Origin: CAZSLO01 sp964608025
Lineage (GTDB): Bacteria > Chloroflexota > Dehalococcoidia > Lucifugimonadales > CAJWER01
DNA length: 64,000 nucleotides
Direction: 5' to 3'
NCBI GenBank assembly: GCA_964608025.1
Contig: CAZSLO010000021.1
Location: 12,099-76,098, forward strand
Shown here: positions 1 through 9,342 of the stretch, piece after piece
How positions within the stretch are numbered: position 1 is the stretch's first letter
Layout: every line of letters begins with the position of its first letter
Translations under genes and position numbers: made by a program
The notes under the pieces: model-generated
What the model was told of the DNA's origin: nothing
Database searches by the model: none
The model's input: the letters and a program-made list of their open reading frames with translations, nothing else

Positions 1-681
1 GGCTAATGGCTTGATATCGCTGACTTGATTTTCCCTGAGATCCAATATCTCAAGATTGGTCAATCCTGATACAGGTGTGATGTCTTTAATCATATTCCCG
101 GGTAGCAGTAAAACCGTGAGATTGGTGTTCCCTGATATCCCAGTTAAATCGTTTATCTCGTTTAATGAAAGATCCAGGCTTTTTAGGCTAGATATACCAA
201 GTAAGGGTGTTAAATCGCTAATTTCGTTGTTATAGAGGTTAAGTTCGACCAGGTTTTCCAGTTTGTTAATACCCGTCAGGTCACTGATTTGATTGTTAAA
301 TAGATTTAACTTCTCTACGTTAGTAAATCCCAATAGGGTCGATATATCAGTTACCGCACTATTAAATAAGGTGAGCTCAGTCATAGTGAGGAGATCATCT
401 GAAGTTACATACTGGTTACGATCTTTGTTCAGCTGCTCCCTGACCTGCTCCCGAAGACGATCATCTGGAAGTAAATCTCTCTCGAGATCTTCTTGTTCTT
501 TCTGGAATGCCAGTGCCACCATGGCTTCGGATACACTCTTTGATCCCGTTGATTTTTCATTCTGTCCGAAACCCTGACCTAAAGGTGTGGGTTCAGCCAG
601 GCTTTCGGAACATGCGCCTGCGCCTACGAGCAGTAGGATTGCCATCGAAAATAAGCATGGAATCCTAAAAGACGTGAGCAT
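1..681 (-). CDS. Leucine-rich-repeat lipoprotein, 3' end missing (window edge)
   Basis: Partial gene whose start (ATG at 681) is inside the window and whose end lies beyond base 1; 227 codons are visible. The N-terminus is a signal peptide with a hydrophobic stretch ending in GAGACSES, so Cys23-24 is a probable lipidation site (the lipobox is not a perfect match). After a charged linker come repeated units of about 22 residues of the type LxxLxxLxLxxNxIxDLTxL, the internalin-like LRR pattern (for example NLFNNQISDL and NLYNNEISDL). The expected product is a surface-anchored LRR protein for protein binding; the partner is unknown. The reading frame stays open to the window edge. Confidence 0.8.
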   Translation of the reverse strand, partial: MLTSFRIPCLFSMAILLLVGAGACSESLAEPTPLGQGFGQNEKSTGSKSVSEAMVALAFQKEQEDLERDLLPDDRLREQVREQLNKDRNQYVTSDDLLTMTELTLFNSAVTDISTLLGFTNVEKLNLFNNQISDLTGINKLENLVELNLYNNEISDLTPLLGISSLKSLDLSLNEINDLTGISGNTNLTVLLLPGNMIKDITPVSGLTNLEILDLRENQVSDIKPLA

Positions 682-814
682 AGTGGGCTAATTGAGCCTT
701 TCTAAGTTCTTAAGTGGCATCATAGTAATAGAACAATACATACGATACAGCCATTGGACTATATGAATTGGGCCAATACCAATCTTAATTCACATTACTA
801 GCCGACAATGCTTT

Positions 815-2455
815 TTATAGACCTTTATATGAGAAGTCGTATCCTTCCTTAACAATACAGTCGAGTAGGGCAGGTTGGCCGGATTTGGTAACCTCTATCG
901 CCTCATCAATAGAGGGAATCAAGTCTTTCACCCTCTCAACACGCTTACTCCACGCCCCCAAACCTTCAGCAACCTTGGCATAATTACCTCCTTGGTCCAG
1001 GGAATCGTACTTCTCGGTAGCATATGGCATATGACTACGTTCTATCGCCATGACTCCGTTGTTGAAAACTATGGTCAAGATCCCGATTTTATGCCTGACC
1101 GCCGTTTCAATATCCATGCCTACCATGCCAATTGCCGCATCTCCCATCATATTCACGCATAACTTTTCAGGTTCAGCCAGTTTGGCGCCCATTATTAATC
1201 CAAGCCCGTACCCGAGTTGGGTTGATTTACCCCAACCCATATATGTTCTCGGGGCTACAGGTTCCCAAAATGGGACGATCTGGTCACGCGGGCTACCAGC
1301 ATCATGTGTCACGATTGTGTTAGGCCTATCGACGTGATGCATTAGGTCCCAGATAATCCGGTATTGGTTGATCGGTTCTTCATCCGAGGTCAACTGTGGC
1401 ATCCATTGATCCAACCACTCCTTCTTCACAGCACTAACTTCAGGTCCTATATCTCGTGATTTCCGGTGGCCGTCACCATTGGTTGTTTCCTTGATTTCTG
1501 CAATTAGGCTTTCCAGTACTAGCTTGGCATCTCCTATCAGGGAATGATCTGTCCGGTGATCCTTATTCACATCTGCCGGGTCATTCGTAGAATGGACAAT
1601 TACTTTTCCTGAAGGTACCGATCTTCCATAAGTGGTACGAGTCAAGCTAGTACCAATTCCAAATACAACATCAGCTCTATTTAGAAAATGATAAATCATC
1701 CCAGTTGTAGAAACTGCCGATGAACCCAGGGCAAGTGGATGGTCCTCTGGAAAAGCGCTCTTGCCAGGCAAGGTAGTCATCACTGGAGCCTGTAGAAGCT
1801 CGGCGATCTCTTGGAGTTCATTCCAAGCTTCGGCATACAGACAACCCTGTCCGGCATAAATCACTGGGTTTTCGGCTCCCAACAAGACCTCTGATATCTT
1901 TCTGACTTCATCAGGATCAGGTCCAAAACGATTGCCATTTACAGGCTCATAATCAAGCTCACCAGGAAACTCGGCCGTCCACATATCCGAAGGCACTTCG
2001 ATCAGAACGGGGCCTCCTTTACCAGTCCTGAGTTGATAGAAAGCTCGCCGCATAAGCTCTGGGATACGTTCTACATAATTGGCCTCAGCTACCCATTTTG
2101 TTACATTTCGGTAGTTCACAACAGAACTAAAATTGGGCGAAATATGGGCGCGGGTCGTCTCGTTCCCATCCGCTATCAGTAGTAATGGCACATTGTCTGA
2201 AAAAGCCTGGGCGGCACCTGGGAATGCGTTTTCAGAACCAGGCCCCCGTTGCATAGCAAATACCCCAAGTCTTTTCCCGTTCGTAGTGCGGCTAAAACCA
2301 TCTGCGATCGCCATTCCTACGCGCTCTTGCCGACAAATAATAGGTGGTATCCCAACTTTCGCCGCAGGATCAATCAGGTTCTGGGCCGGGAATACCGACA
2401 AGAACTCTGTGCCTTCTCGCTTTAGTATTTCGGCTACAACATCACCACCATTCAT
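815..2455 (-). CDS. Thiamine-pyrophosphate-dependent enzyme, acetolactate-synthase-like
   Basis: About 546 residues with the three-domain fold of the POX/AHAS family of TPP enzymes. Visible are the N-terminal pyrimidine-binding domain with the activating Glu in RQERVG (about residue 44), a central domain, and the C-terminal diphosphate-binding motif GDA (about 438) followed 25 residues later by NN, which binds Mg-TPP. The family decarboxylates or carboligates 2-oxoacids; the substrate cannot be read from sequence and it is not clearly IlvB, since no small subunit lies nearby. An upstream in-frame start exists at 2497, but the ATG at 2455 follows GGAGG at a good distance and gives the normal family N-terminus. 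It is transcribed divergently from the MFS gene. Confidence 0.8.
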   Translation of the reverse strand: MNGGDVVAEILKREGTEFLSVFPAQNLIDPAAKVGIPPIICRQERVGMAIADGFSRTTNGKRLGVFAMQRGPGSENAFPGAAQAFSDNVPLLLIADGNETTRAHISPNFSSVVNYRNVTKWVAEANYVERIPELMRRAFYQLRTGKGGPVLIEVPSDMWTAEFPGELDYEPVNGNRFGPDPDEVRKISEVLLGAENPVIYAGQGCLYAEAWNELQEIAELLQAPVMTTLPGKSAFPEDHPLALGSSAVSTTGMIYHFLNRADVVFGIGTSLTRTTYGRSVPSGKVIVHSTNDPADVNKDHRTDHSLIGDAKLVLESLIAEIKETTNGDGHRKSRDIGPEVSAVKKEWLDQWMPQLTSDEEPINQYRIIWDLMHHVDRPNTIVTHDAGSPRDQIVPFWEPVAPRTYMGWGKSTQLGYGLGLIMGAKLAEPEKLCVNMMGDAAIGMVGMDIETAVRHKIGILTIVFNNGVMAIERSHMPYATEKYDSLDQGGNYAKVAEGLGAWSKRVERVKDLIPSIDEAIEVTKSGQPALLDCIVKEGYDFSYKGL

Positions 2456-2806
2456 TTTGTGGTTCCTCCAGTACTTTAAGTATGAGTCATATAGCAATCA
2501 AAACGATCATGAGAAGGGTATCACCCACATGGCAAGGACAGCAATGAACTACAAAGACCTGGATTTCAATTAGACTCAACAGTTAGTTATTGTTTTTATT
2601 ATCAAGCTAGAATTTAAAAGGTAAATGGACACCCTAGATCCATGACTTTAACCTCCTTGAGTATAACAATTCAGAAATTGCTGGCGATCAATCCGATGAA
2701 GGATCAGCTGGTGTTTCTTGATTAGCCAGTTATCCATACTCAAGTACTGAAATTAGCGATACATTTACTATCGTGATTTGCTGTAGCATATGGGGTGGAG
2801 ATTTAA
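2456..2806. promoter_or_regulatory. Divergent intergenic region between TPP enzyme and MFS gene
   Basis: About 350 bases lie between two divergent genes, so both promoters must be here. On the minus side a GGAGG Shine-Dalgarno precedes the TPP-enzyme start; on the plus side GGTGGAG sits six bases before the ATG at 2807. A 14-codon open frame from ATG 2530 has no good ribosome site and is probably chance. I see no convincing hairpin, RNA gene or repeat. Confidence 0.4.
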
Positions 2807-4540
2807 ATGCAAACAGTTAACCATCTTCAAAACGCTCCGGCTGGTGAAAACGATCCATCCCGCAAGAGAGTAATCCATGGCTGGTGTATGTATGACTGGG
2901 CCAACTCCGCTTTTGCGACCAGTGTTGCTACAGCAATCATGCCAGTCTATTTTGTCGCGTTATTTAAAGATGCCTTTGGACCAGAAACATCATTCTTGGG
3001 ATTCACTTTTACCGCTAGTTCCACCTGGAGCCTCGGTATAGCCATATCCACTGCGCTAGTAGCTTTTAGTAGCCCGATTCTTGGCGTCATCTCAGACCGT
3101 TCAGAAATAAAGAAACTCCTGCTCTGGATATATACCGTTGTTGGTGCATTGTTCATTGCGCTTAGTTTCTTCTCTGCATATACGGCCGCTCCCTGGGCAT
3201 GGACCCTGGGATGTTATTTGATAGCAAATGTAGGATTCCTGGGAGGTATTGTTTTCTATAACTCATTCCTCCCGTATCTTGGCTATTCTGACGAGATTGA
3301 CAGAATTAGCAGCCGAGGTTTTGCATATGGGTATATCGGTGGAGGCATCCTGTTAGTCATACACCTTGCTGCTATCCTCGCATTCACCGACAGTGACCAC
3401 CTGGATCTTGTCACGCGTCTTGCTATAGCCTCCGTGAGTCTCTGGTGGTTTGGGTGGGCTCTGTGGACATTTAAAACCGTCCCAGAACCAAAGATAACCA
3501 ACCCCATATCTGAATTGAGCCTAGGCATTGCAGCCAATGTTGCTTTTGCTACCTTGAGCCGGACGTTCAAGGAGCTAGCACGCTTCCGAATGCTGGTTAT
3601 ATATCTTGCCGCCTATCTTTTGTTCAACGATGGTATCCAGACTGTACTGGCGGTAGCTGGTGCATTCGGGCCTGATACTTTAGGCATATCCCTTGTATCC
3701 AACATGGGAACGATAGTAATTGTTCAATTCATAGCTGCTGTGGGCGCATTCCTATGCGGTTGGATAGCCGACTCAATCGGAACCAAGCGCACATTGGCAC
3801 TAACCCTAGCAGGATGGTGCATAGTCATAGGGTTGGCTGTCGGCTTCACTCCACTAATACCATCCGACCACAAGGACTTCGATTACCAACTAGAACATAC
3901 TAGTTCTGGAGACTACCTGGTTAGTAATAGTCCAGACTTATCAGACGATGGGGAACTAGACCGTCAGTGGAAAGAAGCTTACGGTCGACTATTTGAAAAT
4001 GACATCCTAACGAGATCCCAGGTCCGGGAGTTGGTAGGAGCTGTTAAAACATCGACGTTCTGCCAGTTCAGCATCTCTGTTTCAGGGGGATCCCTAAACG
4101 GAACCTCAGCGATTGGCACTAAGCATCTATCAATACTGGGTGAAGGTCCTATTGACTGGTGGCCGCGAATGATGCGCAAACACCTCTGGGAACCCCTTGG
4201 ACTTTCAGTCGATCTCCAGTGGCTAATGTTAGGTCTCTTGGTTGGGTTAGTCCTGGGCGGAAGCCAGGCACTCGCAAGAAGCCTGTTTGCCCATATGACA
4301 CCAGAAAGTCGCAGTGCAGAATTCTTCGGTTTCTTTGGTTTCATCGGTCGCGCATCTGCTGTATTTGGACCAATGATCTACCTAGTTTTAACGGGTTTCT
4401 ATGATACTAGGATCGCCATCCTTGCCATACTAGTGATTATCGTCTCAGGCACGTCACTGCTGCGCTGGGTGGATGTTGATAAAGGCAAGAAAGTGGCTCA
4501 CCAAGAAGACACAATGGCCAGTGTACCTAATTCCAAATAA
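2807..4540 (+). CDS. MFS permease, UMF1/Atg22-like family
   Basis: 577 residues with about a dozen hydrophobic segments. The N-terminal signature YDWANSAFATSV before the first membrane helix is typical of the UMF1 (Atg22-like) branch of the major facilitator superfamily, whose eukaryotic member exports amino acids from the vacuole. It is expected in the cytoplasmic membrane; substrate unknown, though amino-acid or peptide export/import would fit the neighbouring gamma-glutamyltranspeptidase and aminoacylase. A hydrophilic stretch of about 110 residues (about 352-462) interrupts the C-terminal helix bundle, which is long for a loop in this family. The start is supported by GGTGGAG upstream. 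It is convergent with the next gene. Confidence 0.8.
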   Translation: MQTVNHLQNAPAGENDPSRKRVIHGWCMYDWANSAFATSVATAIMPVYFVALFKDAFGPETSFLGFTFTASSTWSLGIAISTALVAFSSPILGVISDRSEIKKLLLWIYTVVGALFIALSFFSAYTAAPWAWTLGCYLIANVGFLGGIVFYNSFLPYLGYSDEIDRISSRGFAYGYIGGGILLVIHLAAILAFTDSDHLDLVTRLAIASVSLWWFGWALWTFKTVPEPKITNPISELSLGIAANVAFATLSRTFKELARFRMLVIYLAAYLLFNDGIQTVLAVAGAFGPDTLGISLVSNMGTIVIVQFIAAVGAFLCGWIADSIGTKRTLALTLAGWCIVIGLAVGFTPLIPSDHKDFDYQLEHTSSGDYLVSNSPDLSDDGELDRQWKEAYGRLFENDILTRSQVRELVGAVKTSTFCQFSISVSGGSLNGTSAIGTKHLSILGEGPIDWWPRMMRKHLWEPLGLSVDLQWLMLGLLVGLVLGGSQALARSLFAHMTPESRSAEFFGFFGFIGRASAVFGPMIYLVLTGFYDTRIAILAILVIIVSGTSLLRWVDVDKGKKVAHQEDTMASVPNSK

Positions 4541-4629
4541 CTCGTCTGGGAAGAACCCACATTACCTATTTCGTGGAAATCCCCATGTTTACTAGATAAT
4601 TGCGAGACTCATCGGACCAATTACACCTG

Positions 4630-6342
4630 TTATATCCCGGCGGCGTACGCCGATTGGAACACATCAACACCGGCCCTCAGATCTTTGTCTCCGTCTCTGA
4701 CTATAGCCACCGGGCTAGCGAAGCTCGGAAACCCTATATTCAGACCACCATCTCCTATTGGCTCGATATTATGCCCACGCCTATTGAGTTCTGAAACTAC
4801 AGATTTATCAAGCCTAGGGTCTATGCTGGTATACGGCATGCTGCAATCGACACGAGGAGAATCAATCGCTTCTTGGGGCCCCATACCAAAGTCGATGATC
4901 TTTATTGCGAGTTGAGTCACACAATTGGTTATTCGACGACCGCCCGATGCCCCAACAGCTATTCGTACACCGGAAGAATCAAATACGAGGGCCGGGGACA
5001 TATTATTGAGAGGCAATTTCCCAGGTTCAATAGAGTTAATCCGGTTGGGTAGCGTGTCAAACCACATCATTCCATTGTTTAGAGCCACCCCGGTACCCTC
5101 AGCCACAAATCCGGATCCGAAACTTCCTCCCAAGGTGTTGGTAAGTGAAACAGCGTTACCTTCTCTATCGATAACACAAAGGTGGGTGGTGCCGTAATCC
5201 CAGCCTGGTAGGCTAGCTTCTTTCCTAATTTCAGGCTGATGGTCCTCATATTTCCAGGGGTCTCCCGGTAAAAATTTACCGGTTATTTCACGAGGAATAT
5301 CAGCCACCCTCTGGGCAATATATTCGTCTGAAACCAGGCCTTGCCAAGGTGCATCGCACATCTCCGGATCAGCCATGTATTGAAACCGATCAGTGTATGC
5401 AAGTCGGGCTGCCGAAATATACGCATGGAGCATCTCAACAGAATTATTACCAAGTGCTTTTAGATCGAATCTATTCATCAGTTTTAGGGTCATGGCACTC
5501 GTCGTGCCTGCGCATGCATAGGGAGGCACCCTGACATTATGGCCTCGATAATTGAATTCAAGTCCCCCGTCCCATACGAATGGCTGGTATCGTGATAAAT
5601 CTTCCAAGCTCAAAACCCCTCCACCTTGCTGCACGGCATTTACCATAGCGTGAGCTATTTCTCCTTTGTAGAAAATCCCAGGGCCCTCACGGGATATAGC
5701 CTCAAGTGTGTCTGCGAGATCAGGTTGTTTGAGACTGCCTGGTTCTGAACCAAACCCAGAAGGCAGAGAACCATCGGGCATGAATATCCGCTTCAACTCA
5801 GGAAATTTGTAGAATCTACTAGCCGCACTATTCAAAGCATATGAATTATGCCAACCCGGTGTGAATCCAGCACGCGCGAGATTTATAGCTGGTGCCATTA
5901 ATTCTGGCATAGGCAAGCGCCCATGAAGTCGGTGCGCTGCAAAAAGCCCAGCTACTGCACCAGGGGTACAAATCGATTTTGGCCCTTCAAGGTTCTCATC
6001 ACCAAGGACCTCGGCCCAACCAAAACCTCCACCAACAGGCTCACCAGATAGCTTATACATCTCTGAGGAAGCATTAAGAGGGCCTCGCATTGGAAATCCG
6101 ACTACTCCACCAGATCCGCCTACTTCGAATACTAGGTAACCTCCACCTCCAATCCCACTCGACGCCGGCTCAACAACACCAATAGCAAAACATGCTGCCA
6201 CTGCAGCATCAATAGCATTTCCTCCAGCACTTAAAATATCGAGTCCAGCTTCAGTAGCATGGCGATCTTTGGTAGCTACCATAGCTCCTTCGGAATGAGC
6301 TTCGGATTTTATAATGGAAGTCCGTGTCTGGTGAGTGGTCAT
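4630..6342 (-). CDS. ggt: Gamma-glutamyltranspeptidase (glutathione hydrolase)
   Basis: 570 residues, the normal length for the Ntn-hydrolase GGT family that cleaves gamma-glutamyl bonds in glutathione and related compounds by autoprocessing into two chains. The large-subunit start motif MVATKDRHATEAGLDIL and SAGGNAIDAAVA are present. The processing and nucleophile site is TTHLCVID with Thr385 as the predicted catalytic residue, followed by GNAVSLTNTLGGSFGSG; GASGGRRI near the C-terminus matches the conserved glycine-rich loop. No clear signal peptide is visible, so a cytoplasmic location is possible; many bacterial GGTs are periplasmic. It lies 48 bases upstream of a D-aminoacylase-like gene's stop codon, on the same strand, with which it may be co-transcribed. 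Confidence 0.88.
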   Translation of the reverse strand: MTTHQTRTSIIKSEAHSEGAMVATKDRHATEAGLDILSAGGNAIDAAVAACFAIGVVEPASSGIGGGGYLVFEVGGSGGVVGFPMRGPLNASSEMYKLSGEPVGGGFGWAEVLGDENLEGPKSICTPGAVAGLFAAHRLHGRLPMPELMAPAINLARAGFTPGWHNSYALNSAASRFYKFPELKRIFMPDGSLPSGFGSEPGSLKQPDLADTLEAISREGPGIFYKGEIAHAMVNAVQQGGGVLSLEDLSRYQPFVWDGGLEFNYRGHNVRVPPYACAGTTSAMTLKLMNRFDLKALGNNSVEMLHAYISAARLAYTDRFQYMADPEMCDAPWQGLVSDEYIAQRVADIPREITGKFLPGDPWKYEDHQPEIRKEASLPGWDYGTTHLCVIDREGNAVSLTNTLGGSFGSGFVAEGTGVALNNGMMWFDTLPNRINSIEPGKLPLNNMSPALVFDSSGVRIAVGASGGRRITNCVTQLAIKIIDFGMGPQEAIDSPRVDCSMPYTSIDPRLDKSVVSELNRRGHNIEPIGDGGLNIGFPSFASPVAIVRDGDKDLRAGVDVFQSAYAAGI

Positions 6343-6390
6343 GCTATTTGATCCTGTTATCGCTGTCTCATAAACATTCAGGTCTTGAGT

Positions 6391-7965
6391 TTACGTAGAC
6401 GGACGTCCACGTCGAAGGGCTCGGCCGGGTAGGGCACCTGTATTTTCACCTTGGTCAACAACGACCTGTCCATTTACGATTACATAATCAATTCCAACTG
6501 GGTAGTGATTAGGATCTCCGAGTTTTGCGTCTGTTTTAACCGTATCTGGATTGAAAATAACTATGTCTGCCTTGAAACCATCCCTCAGCAGACCTCTATC
6601 AGGAATCCCGAGCCTTTGTGCTGGAAAAGATGTCATCTTTCTAATTGCCTCGGGTAGGCGAAGGTGTTTCTCAGCCCTCACGAACTCAGCTAAAACAAGC
6701 GGAAAACATCCATACGTCCTAGGATTTGGATATTCCCCAAACAATATAGCGTCACTGGCGATCATACCGTAAGGATGAGACACGAACGCAGAGAGTGTAT
6801 GTGCATTTGTCCCAAGGCCAACCATTGAAACACCCAGGTTTTCCTCAATCATCAAGTCAAACATGGTTTCCCAGGGATCTTGATTACGATCATCTGCAAT
6901 GTCGGTCAGCAGACGTCCTTCATATTTCTTATTCTGGGCTTGGGTAAAATTGGTGAGCCAGCTATCATAAAGCGTCTCGAGGGGTATCTCTTTCTTTAGA
7001 CGAATACGATCATCGCTATCCTTCAATGCGGCCATTAGACGTTCAGGACCGCCATCCTTGCTCCATTTCGGAAAATTGATCACCAGATGGGTTCCGGAAT
7101 ACGGGTAGGTGTAACAGTCAAAAGTAACGTCAAGGCCCTCATCACGTGCATCTTCAACCAGTGATATGTAATCCAGATGGCTACCTTTACCCTGGGCACT
7201 CTGTCTATAGTGAGTCAAATGGACTGGGCATCCACTCTGTCTTCCAATTTCCACTGCTTCCTCGAACGGAGCGAGGTTACTGATCGCACGGAGGTCAGAA
7301 CGAGTATGAGTATGGTAAAAACCACCCAATTTGGCAGCTGTTTCACTAAGGGCTACCAGTTCGTCAGTGTCCGCATATGCACCAGGTTCATAGTCCAAGC
7401 CAGTGGACAGTCCCCATGCGCCCTCTTCCATCGACTCCCGAACAATCGCTTTCATATCCTCAATTTCCGAAGGTGTCGCAGGTGTATCGTTCCATCCAAC
7501 ACTCCAAATCCTCACTGGATTGTTGCCTAGGATATAGGCAATGTTTATGGCTACACTGTTGTCATATTTCCCAAGGTATTCTGCAACAGTGAGCCAATCA
7601 GCTGGCATAGGGGGATATCCATTTAGGCCAGAATCCAGCCAGATATAGCGATGTAACTCCGATTGGTTCTTGAATGGAGCATGCGAAATTCCGTCAATCC
7701 CAACTAATTCAGTAGTGACCCCTTGCCTGACCTTCGGATCATGATGTGGGGCACCTAGGATTGTGAGGCCTGCATGCGAGTGAACATCAATAAACCCTGG
7801 ACAAACCACTAGGCCTGATGCATCTATTGTACGAGCCGCATCTATCCCCACAATCTCACCGCGTAGAATCGCAATGCTGCCATTATCTACGATTACCGAT
7901 GCTTTGAAACCGGGGCTTCCTGTCCCATCTATAACTAGTCCATTCTTGATAATAAGCTCAGCCAT
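6391..7965 (-). CDS. N-acyl-D-amino-acid deacylase family amidohydrolase
   Basis: 524 residues from the chosen start. The N-terminus LIIKNGLVIDGTGSPGFKAS and the metal-binding PGFIDVHSHAG are hallmarks of the D-aminoacylase/dihydroorotase-type amidohydrolases; HTHTRSD and HLTHYR supply further metal-binding histidines, and the C-terminal GLLRDGFKADIVIFNPDTV closes the small beta domain. Such enzymes release free D-amino acids from N-acyl derivatives or cleave related amides. An in-frame start 30 bases upstream is less likely because AGGAGT lies 6 bases before the ATG at 7965. The order SelA-like enzyme, this gene, ggt on one strand suggests a scavenging operon for modified amino acids or peptides. 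Confidence 0.82.
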   Translation of the reverse strand: MAELIIKNGLVIDGTGSPGFKASVIVDNGSIAILRGEIVGIDAARTIDASGLVVCPGFIDVHSHAGLTILGAPHHDPKVRQGVTTELVGIDGISHAPFKNQSELHRYIWLDSGLNGYPPMPADWLTVAEYLGKYDNSVAINIAYILGNNPVRIWSVGWNDTPATPSEIEDMKAIVRESMEEGAWGLSTGLDYEPGAYADTDELVALSETAAKLGGFYHTHTRSDLRAISNLAPFEEAVEIGRQSGCPVHLTHYRQSAQGKGSHLDYISLVEDARDEGLDVTFDCYTYPYSGTHLVINFPKWSKDGGPERLMAALKDSDDRIRLKKEIPLETLYDSWLTNFTQAQNKKYEGRLLTDIADDRNQDPWETMFDLMIEENLGVSMVGLGTNAHTLSAFVSHPYGMIASDAILFGEYPNPRTYGCFPLVLAEFVRAEKHLRLPEAIRKMTSFPAQRLGIPDRGLLRDGFKADIVIFNPDTVKTDAKLGDPNHYPVGIDYVIVNGQVVVDQGENTGALPGRALRRGRPST

Positions 7966-8021
7966 GAAATCACTCCTTGACTCACAATCTGACAACTAAG
8001 AAATAAATTGGAATATAAATA

Positions 8022-9170
8022 TTATTCCGAAGACAGGATCTCCCTAAGACGATTCCCGATAATCTCTTCTTCACCATCGTGCAGGTTCACCGGGACCACT
8101 GCGATCCCACCCTGAGGACCAGCAACACCCACTGAAATTGGCGGATCGCCGTCCATCAATTTTTCTATCACCTCTACCTCTGACAGGTTTGGATGATCTT
8201 TATCTATAAAGATTAAGGCCCTGGTGTGCCCTGAGGTGGAATTTTCAAGCTCTGGTCTTGCTTCAGACAATTCGGCTCGCACATGGTCAATACCTTGTAA
8301 TTTGTCCACAACATATACGCACATTTGACGCCAACCAGCTTGAACAGCAGAATAATCCGTGTCAACAAATAGTTCTAATGCGGTAATCAATCCTGCTATA
8401 TTCTCTTTAGAAACCTTTGCAGGTCTCCCAATACCCTGGCTATTTGGTGCCGCGTTCATAACAGCAGCCTCTATAAGGTCCTTTCTTCCACACAAAACAC
8501 CTGTGGACTGTGGTCCCATTATTCCTTTGCCGCCGCTAAAACTAACCATATCTGCTCCAGCATTTATATACTTGGTAAGATTTTCCACTGGCGGCAACAT
8601 AGCTGCAGCGTCTACGATTACTGGTACCTCATGTGAATGAGCTATCTCAACAACTTTTTCCAATGATAAAGTTCCAGATTTAACAGGCCCAACTATATAG
8701 GCAACTGCCGCGGTTTTCTGATTTATAGCATCCTCAAGTTCCCATGGTTCCGTATTACCTGTATTCCCAATCTCTACTATCTTGGCTCCGGCAGCCCGGA
8801 AGTTACGGTCGTAACTCACCCGTTGCATCCTGTGGATAACTATCTGGTTTGACATTCCTTTGGTATTTGGAAGCTTCCAGACTTTTGCTGGATCTCGACC
8901 AGTTATGCAGGCTGCGGCCTGAAGCAACATTCCTGCACCTGAACCTGCAGTCACTAGCCCTGCTTCAGCTCCCGTGATACGAGCAATCACTTCCCCAGCT
9001 TTAGAATTCAATTCGTGCATATCCACAAAATGCCGGGATGCTTCCTCCATAGCCCTTTTTGCAGGTTCAGGAATTATGCTACCGCCAGCCACGGTAACCC
9101 ATGACCTAGCATTGATTATGGGCTTCACACCAAGACGTTCGTAGAATCCATCCCCTCTGTAGAACTGCAT
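8022..9170 (-). CDS. SelA-like PLP-dependent enzyme (aminotransferase class V fold)
   Basis: 382 residues of the SelA/D-glucosaminate-6-phosphate ammonia-lyase-like group of fold-type I PLP enzymes. It begins FYERLGVKPIINARSWVT, contains GSGAGMLLQAAACITG, and has the PLP-binding Lys in SFSGGKGIMGP (Lys215). Family members act as ammonia lyases, seryl-tRNA selenium transferases or racemase-like enzymes. A true SelA role is unlikely, because the protein is short at the N-terminus and no selenocysteine genes lie nearby. It starts the minus-strand set with the aminoacylase (56-base gap) and ggt. An amino-acid or amino-sugar lyase is the best guess. Confidence 0.72.
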   Translation of the reverse strand: MQFYRGDGFYERLGVKPIINARSWVTVAGGSIIPEPAKRAMEEASRHFVDMHELNSKAGEVIARITGAEAGLVTAGSGAGMLLQAAACITGRDPAKVWKLPNTKGMSNQIVIHRMQRVSYDRNFRAAGAKIVEIGNTGNTEPWELEDAINQKTAAVAYIVGPVKSGTLSLEKVVEIAHSHEVPVIVDAAAMLPPVENLTKYINAGADMVSFSGGKGIMGPQSTGVLCGRKDLIEAAVMNAAPNSQGIGRPAKVSKENIAGLITALELFVDTDYSAVQAGWRQMCVYVVDKLQGIDHVRAELSEARPELENSTSGHTRALIFIDKDHPNLSEVEVIEKLMDGDPPISVGVAGPQGGIAVVPVNLHDGEEEIIGNRLREILSSE

Positions 9171-9342
9171 ATAAATAATCTCCTATCATTGATTGCGGGA
9201 GTTTAAATGTGGTTTAGTGACCTGTCAACGAAGCTCTTTGATACACTACCAGAACCAATGTCAGTATTGCATCTGAATTGGCTTCTACAACAAAACTGCG
9301 AATACTTGGACTTGATAGTAGATACCTCATATATACAATTAA

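Noticed and set aside
2530..2574. Small 14-codon open frame starting ATG 2530 between divergent genes
   Set aside because: No ribosome-binding site at a suitable distance and no conserved look; it lies in a region that must hold two promoters.
4639..4650. Palindrome CGGCGTACGCCG as an operator or attachment site
   Set aside because: It lies inside the last codons of ggt (Ala-Tyr-Ala-Ala), a codon-driven symmetry; no repeat elsewhere.
8022..9170. True selenocysteine synthase SelA
   Set aside because: No selB, selC or selenoprotein gene is present and the N-terminal domain of SelA is absent; only the PLP core is similar.
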